Under the pieces are notes generated by a model that did no database searches, was not told the origin of the DNA, and saw only the letters and a program-made list of their open reading frames with translations. Positions 33,531-38,048 of a stretch of DNA of 38,048 nucleotides are shown here, piece after piece; the first letter of the stretch is position 1; each line of letters starts with the position of its first letter. The stretch lies in assembly GCA_902763335.1 (NCBI GenBank), contig CACWRR010000040.1:1-38048 (forward strand). Reading direction: 5' to 3'. The translations under genes were made by a program, and so were the position numbers. Source of the stretch: an uncultured Lachnospiraceae bacterium (GTDB taxonomy: Bacteria; Bacillota; Clostridia; Lachnospirales; Lachnospiraceae).

Positions 33531-33913
33531 CAAACATATTCAGAATAATTCTCCTTGTAGTATCTCTTTTTACCATGATTTTCATGTTAAAAAGAATAAG
33601 ACAGTCAAAGATTCAGATAGAAGATTCACTTTTCTGGATTTTATTTGCGGTTATGGTCGTAATACTTGGAGCATTTCCGGTGATAGCAGATTTCATGGCA
33701 GGAGTTATCGGAATATATTCGACGGTAAACTTTATATTTTTATTTTTTATATTTATATTACTTATAAAAGAATTTTCCATGACGATAAAGATTTCGCAGC
33801 TGGAAAATAAAATAAAAGAGCTAACTCAGGAAATTGCCCTGGGAAAAGCAACAGAGCAGCATGAAAGTAATTCAAAAACATATACAGCCGACAGTGAGGC
33901 AGAAAAGAGGTAA
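33527..33913 (+). CDS. DUF2304 membrane protein
   Basis: 128 residues with three hydrophobic helices (about 4-20, 35-55 and 64-84). The linker RIRQSKIQIEDSLFWILF is the hallmark of DUF2304. A C-terminal coiled-coil-like tail follows (ISQLENKIKELTQEIAL). The biochemical role of this family is unknown, but it is commonly found after DPM1-like GT2 genes, as here. A membrane partner of that enzyme is a reasonable inference. Confidence 0.85.
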   Translation: MTNIFRIILLVVSLFTMIFMLKRIRQSKIQIEDSLFWILFAVMVVILGAFPVIADFMAGVIGIYSTVNFIFLFFIFILLIKEFSMTIKISQLENKIKELTQEIALGKATEQHESNSKTYTADSEAEKR

Positions 33914-33916
33914 AAA

Positions 33917-34783
33917 ATGAAAAAGTTATTAGTAACAGGAGCAAATGGACAGCTCGGAAGAGAAATCAGCAACATGTATGAGAAAAGAGACGGTATCGAG
34001 GTTGTGAGAACAGATGTGGGTGAGCTTGATATCACGGATGTAGATGCGACAGTAAAGATGGTAAAAGAAGTAAAACCTTATGCAATCATTAACTGTGCTG
34101 CATATACGGCAGTTGATAAATGTGAGACAGATGTTGACCTTGCATACAAGATTAATGCAATCGGACCGAGAAACTTAAGTATAGCTTCAAGTGAAACGGG
34201 AGCAAAGCTTGTTCATGTTTCTACTGACTATGTATTTAAAGGTGATGGAACAAAACCTTATATTGAGTTTGATACTCCGAATCCAAACAGCATGTATGGA
34301 ACAACAAAGCTTGCAGGTGAAAAGTTCGTACAGGAATTTTCAGATAAGCATTTCATTATCCGTACTGCATGGCTTTACGGAGATGGAAAGAACTTTGTAA
34401 AGACAATGCTAAGACTTGCACAAAACGGACCTGAGGTAAATGTTGTAGGAGACCAGATTGGTTCACCTACAAGTACAAAGGTTCTTGCAGATATCATAGA
34501 GACACTTATGTGGACAGACAATTATGGACTTTTCCATGGCACATGTGAAGGAATCTGCAGTTGGGCAGATTTTACAGAGGAAATATTTAAACTTGCCGGA
34601 AAAGATACAAAAGTAAATCATATTACATCTGAGGAATATGCAAATATGTTCCCTGCATCTGCAAAGAGACCGGCGTATTCAGTTCTTGACAACTATATGT
34701 TAAAGCTTACAACAGATCATGTTGCTGCAGACTGGCATGATGCTATAGCAGAGTATATAAAAGAAGGATGGCATTTAAAATAA
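33917..34783 (+). CDS. rmlD: dTDP-4-dehydrorhamnose reductase
   Basis: 288 residues, the usual length. RmlD performs the last step of dTDP-L-rhamnose synthesis using NAD(P)H. Motifs: GANGQLGRE (Rossmann loop), NCAAYTAVDKCE, VSTDYVFKGDGTKPY and the catalytic YGTTKLAGE (Tyr-x3-Lys). AGAGG precedes the ATG. rmlB lies about 2.7 kb downstream; rmlA and rmlC are not in the window. Confidence 0.95.
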   Translation: MKKLLVTGANGQLGREISNMYEKRDGIEVVRTDVGELDITDVDATVKMVKEVKPYAIINCAAYTAVDKCETDVDLAYKINAIGPRNLSIASSETGAKLVHVSTDYVFKGDGTKPYIEFDTPNPNSMYGTTKLAGEKFVQEFSDKHFIIRTAWLYGDGKNFVKTMLRLAQNGPEVNVVGDQIGSPTSTKVLADIIETLMWTDNYGLFHGTCEGICSWADFTEEIFKLAGKDTKVNHITSEEYANMFPASAKRPAYSVLDNYMLKLTTDHVAADWHDAIAEYIKEGWHLK

Positions 34784-34786
34784 TCT

Positions 34787-35443
34787 ATGAAGCTAAAGAG
34801 AGTATTGGGAATAGCTACAATAGTACTGCTTGTCATATGTGCGGCATCCACACAGGTGAAAAGTACCGTGATGGATGTTGATGATGCGGATTACCAGATA
34901 GAAAGCAATGTGGGACAGATTGAGGAGAACATGATTGTTGAATACTGCTACAAGGCATCAGGCGAGAATGTGGATGGGTATCAGGTGTATTTTGCAACTT
35001 ATGGTGAGAGTATAAATAAGGGCAGAATATACCTTGAGATATACGATGCAGATACCAACGAAATGATTGGCAGCGGTGCGGTTGATGCTGATGAAATATA
35101 TGATAATGAGCCTACATTTATTGGCACTGATAAAGTGAATCTTGGAAAAAAGAATATCAGGCTGGTTATATATAGTCAGGGCTTTGAAAAAGACAAACAG
35201 GTTACAATGTGGATGGGAACAACAGAAAAAACGGAAGATGGAAAAACACTGGTGAACGGACTCGGACAGAAGAGCAATCTGCTGATATTTGAACGTAGGA
35301 TTACGAGTGAGACACCGTACACATGGGACTGTATTCTGATTACATCTGTATGTTTTGTGCTTTTTTGCTGTGTTCCGGGTAAAAATAAAGAAGAACAGCC
35401 GGGAGGTAGTGATGAATTGGAAGAAGAGACTGCTCAATCATAG
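34787..35443 (+). CDS. Uncharacterised double-anchored beta-domain protein
   Basis: 218 residues. An N-terminal hydrophobic segment (LGIATIVLLVICAAST) is followed by an extracytoplasmic domain (about 25-175) of regular strands, with KGRIYLEIYDADTNEMIGSG and KNIRLVIYSQGFEKDKQVTMW. A second helix (WDCILITSVCFVLFCCV) and an acidic tail end the protein. The middle looks like a jelly-roll of the kind seen in glycan-binding or glycosyltransferase accessory domains; this is judged by eye only. There is no convincing ribosome binding site 3 bases after rmlD, so translation is probably coupled. The 3' end overlaps the DUF2142 gene by 32 bases. A partner role for that protein is inferred. Confidence 0.7.
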   Translation: MKLKRVLGIATIVLLVICAASTQVKSTVMDVDDADYQIESNVGQIEENMIVEYCYKASGENVDGYQVYFATYGESINKGRIYLEIYDADTNEMIGSGAVDADEIYDNEPTFIGTDKVNLGKKNIRLVIYSQGFEKDKQVTMWMGTTEKTEDGKTLVNGLGQKSNLLIFERRITSETPYTWDCILITSVCFVLFCCVPGKNKEEQPGGSDELEEETAQS

Positions 35444-37283
35444 TATAGCAGCGGTGATTATCCTGATTATATCTGTTGGAGCTGAGATGCTTATTTTTAA
35501 CAGTCATGCATTGAAGAACAGTTACAATATCACATACAGGGAGAAAAACTGGATGAGCAGTGGTTTTGCCGTGAGAAAATACGGTGATAACAATGCGGCT
35601 GTTCTTGTGTTTGATGAGAAATATGTGAATAAATTAAATATTTCTTTTGATGCTGACAGGAGTTTTAAATACGAAATAGTTTTAAATACGGTAAATAAGT
35701 TTGACCATGAAAGCGAGGGAGAACTTACCGACAGGTATTACCCGGAAATAGGAGAGACCTTTTTAAATATTGAAAAACGGTCTACAAAGATAAAGATAAT
35801 TTATCCGCGAGATGTCACCATAGAAAGTATAAATATATCAAATGAAGTAAAATTTAATATTATCAGAATATTGTTTATTGCCTTTTCACTTGGACTGTTA
35901 TATTCATTTTTCACCTGCAGACGTCTGGTGGGTGACAGGATAGAATATGGCTTTCTGATGAGTGCGGTATTGCTTGGAAGTATAATGGTGCTGGCACTGC
36001 CGGAGGATTTCAGGTCGTGGGACGAGCAGATTCATTTCAACAGGGCATATATGTACTCATACGGAGATAATGTTGAGTATACAGAAGCGGCGTGGAGACT
36101 TAAGACACTTGATGTGCCTTATACCGATACTGCAGAAGACAGGGTGGCGGTTCAGAAACTGCTTAATGACGAGGACGATATTGTCAAAGAGGTTGAAAAG
36201 GACAGCAGTTTTATAACCTATGGCGGGCGTGCATACATTCCGCAGGCATTTGCACTGTGGCTTGCAAGGACGTGTAACTGGAAATTCACCACAGGAATCA
36301 TGCTTGCAAGATACCTGAATCTTATGGTGTATGTGCTTTTAATGTTCCTTGCAATAAAATTTGCAAAGCATGGAAAACGTATACTTACCCTTATAGGACT
36401 TATGCCGACATCGGTATTCCTTGCGGCATCATTTTCCTATGATGCACATGTTACGGCATTTGTGACCTTTGGATTTGTGATGATAGTCAATGAATTTGCA
36501 GATCTGAGCGAGAAGATAAACTGGAAACGTATATTTGCCGGTGTTGTGACAATAGTTTTGGGATGCTTTGCAAAGGCAGTTTATATTCCGCTTATTCTAT
36601 TGTTATGCTTTATTCCGAAGGAAAAATTTTATGATGCAAAGCAGAAGTGGATGTTCAGGGTATCGGTTGTGATAGTATTTCTGGTCATGATGAGTACATT
36701 TGTACTGCCGGCTCTGACAAATGCCAGCTCAGGAGTTGATGCGGGCGGAGATGCCAGAGGAGGAGATACAAGTGTTACAAGACAGTTGGAGTCTATTATA
36801 GAGCATCCGGCTGAGTATGTGGAGCTGTTTGTCAGCACTGTTGTAAAGACGGCACCGGATTATTTCCTCGGATACCAGAGCCGTACATTCTTTGCATATC
36901 TGGGCGGAAATAAGGGAACGTTATTTTACTTAAGTCTTATAGTTACGGTATTTGTGGCGTTTACGGAAGGAACCATGGAACGGCACCTTCCGTTGGCGAG
37001 AAAGACTAAACTGGCACTGGCGTGTATCGTGATGTGTGTGATAGGTCTTGTATGGACAGCACTTTATCTTGATTTTACACCTGTGGGGCTCAATGTGATA
37101 AACGGGGTACAGCCGAGGTATTACATACCGCTTATGTTCCCGGTAATTCTTCTGATAGAAAACGGAAGAGTGAGGTGCCACAGAGTATCAAACTTCAGAT
37201 ACAATCAGATTGTATTGTACGCAGGCATTATAGTATTGGCGGGAATGATATATGAATTTCTGCTTGTGCCGTGTGCATTTTGA
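35412..37283 (+). CDS. DUF2142 family polytopic membrane protein
   Basis: 623 residues from ATG 35412, where GGGAGG (35401-35406) is 5 bases upstream; the longer frame from 35355 has no such site. One N-terminal helix is followed by an external beta-rich domain (about 35-155), then about ten helices. SWDEQIHFNRAYMYSYGDN (after helix 3) is the conserved acidic loop typical of DUF2142 and related GT-C fold proteins, with the DEQxHF residues in the position of a catalytic or metal site. The family is found in polysaccharide clusters and may transfer a sugar from a polyprenyl-phosphate donor outside the membrane. The GT2/DUF2304 pair upstream could make that donor. It is the last gene of the operon. 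Confidence 0.82.
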   Translation: MNWKKRLLNHSIAAVIILIISVGAEMLIFNSHALKNSYNITYREKNWMSSGFAVRKYGDNNAAVLVFDEKYVNKLNISFDADRSFKYEIVLNTVNKFDHESEGELTDRYYPEIGETFLNIEKRSTKIKIIYPRDVTIESINISNEVKFNIIRILFIAFSLGLLYSFFTCRRLVGDRIEYGFLMSAVLLGSIMVLALPEDFRSWDEQIHFNRAYMYSYGDNVEYTEAAWRLKTLDVPYTDTAEDRVAVQKLLNDEDDIVKEVEKDSSFITYGGRAYIPQAFALWLARTCNWKFTTGIMLARYLNLMVYVLLMFLAIKFAKHGKRILTLIGLMPTSVFLAASFSYDAHVTAFVTFGFVMIVNEFADLSEKINWKRIFAGVVTIVLGCFAKAVYIPLILLLCFIPKEKFYDAKQKWMFRVSVVIVFLVMMSTFVLPALTNASSGVDAGGDARGGDTSVTRQLESIIEHPAEYVELFVSTVVKTAPDYFLGYQSRTFFAYLGGNKGTLFYLSLIVTVFVAFTEGTMERHLPLARKTKLALACIVMCVIGLVWTALYLDFTPVGLNVINGVQPRYYIPLMFPVILLIENGRVRCHRVSNFRYNQIVLYAGIIVLAGMIYEFLLVPCAF

Positions 37284-37289
37284 TATGTT

Positions 37290-37362
37290 AAATGTGTATT
37301 TGCAAGCCAGCTTGCAATACCACATATTTGTGTCCGGCTGGTGCGTAGCACATTTCTGACAC
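37290..37362 (+). other. Two small stem-loops between the polysaccharide operon and rmlB
   Basis: TTGCAAG-CCAG-CTTGCAA (37300-37317) forms a perfect 7-bp hairpin, extended outward by ATGTG (37292-37296) with CACAT (37321-37325). A second possible structure pairs GTGTC (37330-37334) with GACAC (37358-37362) around GTGC-GTA-GCAC (37341-37351). No T run follows, so a standard terminator is not supported. Function unknown. Confidence 0.35.
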
Positions 37363-37392
37363 CTTAATCAATATGTACAGGAAATTCAGCTA

Positions 37393-37463
37393 TTGAACTA
37401 ATTTCCATATAATGTTATAATAGAGAATCAAATGGCTATAATTAAGATAGCACCAGAAAGGAG
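37393..37463 (+). promoter_or_regulatory. Strong promoter and ribosome binding site for rmlB
   Basis: TTGAAC (37393-37398), a 17-base spacer and a perfect TATAAT (37416-37421). AAAGGAG (37457-37463) is 9 bases before the ATG at 37473. Confidence 0.8.
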
Positions 37464-37472
37464 TTTCTTCAA

Positions 37473-38048
37473 ATGAGAACATATTTAGTAACAGGGGGAG
37501 CCGGATTTATAGGTTCAAATTACATTCATTACATGTTTAAAAAGTACGACAATGAGATTAGAATTATCAACGTGGACGTGCTTACTTATGCAGGAAATCT
37601 TGAGAATTTAAAGGATATTGAAAATAGAGATAATTACACATTTGTAAAGGCTGATATATGCGACAAGGAAGCTATATCAAAGATATTTGCAGAGAATGAC
37701 ATAGACAGAGTAGTTCATTTTGCGGCAGAGAGTCATGTTGACAGAAGTATCAGAAATCCTGAGGTATTTGTAAATACTAACGTAATGGGAACAGCAGTAA
37801 TGCTTAACTGCGCAAAGGCAGCATGGGAGAATGAGGACGGTACATTCAAGGAAGGAAAGAAGTTCCTTCATGTATCTACAGACGAAGTATACGGTTCACT
37901 TCCGGATGATGAGAATGCATTTTTCTATGAGACATCACCGATTGACCCGCACAGCCCTTATTCAGCAAGTAAGGCATCATCAGACATGCTTGTAAAGGCT
38001 TATATTGACACATATAAGTTCCCGGCAAACATTACAAACTGTTCAAAC
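37473..38048 (+). CDS. rmlB: dTDP-glucose 4,6-dehydratase, 3'-partial
   Basis: The first 192 residues are present; the frame is open to the window edge. RmlB makes dTDP-4-keto-6-deoxyglucose, the second step of dTDP-rhamnose synthesis. Motifs: GGAGFIG (8-14) for NAD, DVLTYAGNLENL, AAESHVDRSI, the catalytic Thr136-Asp137-Glu138 in VSTDEVYG, and Tyr163/Lys167 in YSASK. It has its own strong promoter, separate from the operon holding rmlD. The remaining rml genes may follow outside the window. Confidence 0.95.
   Translation, partial: MRTYLVTGGAGFIGSNYIHYMFKKYDNEIRIINVDVLTYAGNLENLKDIENRDNYTFVKADICDKEAISKIFAENDIDRVVHFAAESHVDRSIRNPEVFVNTNVMGTAVMLNCAKAAWENEDGTFKEGKKFLHVSTDEVYGSLPDDENAFFYETSPIDPHSPYSASKASSDMLVKAYIDTYKFPANITNCSN

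Noticed and set aside
35355-35411. N-terminal extension of the DUF2142 protein from ATG 35355
   Set aside because: It lies within the preceding gene, has no ribosome binding site, and GGGAGG clearly marks ATG 35412 before a normal membrane-insertion start.

Overview
The window is AT-rich, AGA-rich Gram-positive DNA with strong AAAGGAG-type ribosome binding sites. Every supported gene is on the + strand. The gene set fits an anaerobic gut Clostridia, most likely Lachnospiraceae: giant Ig-like surface proteins, a bile salt hydrolase, a flavodiiron protein, a cdaA-cdaR-glmM operon and a rhamnose/LicD polysaccharide cluster. The genus cannot be fixed from the sequence alone. I saw no rRNA, tRNA, CRISPR array, insertion sequence or phage gene, and no gene-free stretch longer than about 220 bases.

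Layout. (1) 2-10941: the 3' part of a giant multidomain surface protein, split into two open frames by an apparent 1-base frameshift near 3390 and ending in a C-terminal membrane anchor, then a terminator. (2) 11059-16790: a promoter and a tight operon of bile salt hydrolase, a PurF-like protein with a degenerate glutaminase half, an SseB-like protein, a DegV protein, a uracil permease and uracil phosphoribosyltransferase. (3) 16892-20503: a secreted lectin-like/MucBP-repeat adhesin with a Thr-Pro-Glu stalk and a sortase-like tail, then a terminator. (4) 20725-21834: a flavodiiron protein gene behind a strong promoter and two copies of a 15-bp palindrome; the protein appears to lack about 20 residues near its N-terminus. 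(5) 22037-29303: an apparent operon of two uncharacterised membrane proteins, cdaA, cdaR, an HPr-like protein, glmM, a GT2 glycosyltransferase and galE, ended by a terminator. It links c-di-AMP synthesis to the aminosugar and UDP-sugar precursors of the envelope. (6) 29472-37283: a polysaccharide operon (LicD, GT4, flippase, polyprenyl-phosphate GT2, DUF2304, rmlD, an unknown double-anchored protein, a DUF2142 membrane protein). (7) 37473 to the window end: rmlB with its own strong promoter, cut by the window edge.

Regions 5 to 7 form an envelope-building block: GlmM, GalE, RmlB and RmlD supply activated sugars, the GT2/GT4/LicD/DUF2142 proteins assemble and decorate a lipid-linked glycan, and the flippase exports it. 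Regions 1 and 3 encode large proteins displayed on that envelope. The oddities most worth following are the PurF-like protein lacking its glutaminase residues, the shortened flavodiiron protein with paired palindromes in its leader, the HPr gene and two unknown membrane proteins in the c-di-AMP operon, and the frameshift in the giant surface protein.
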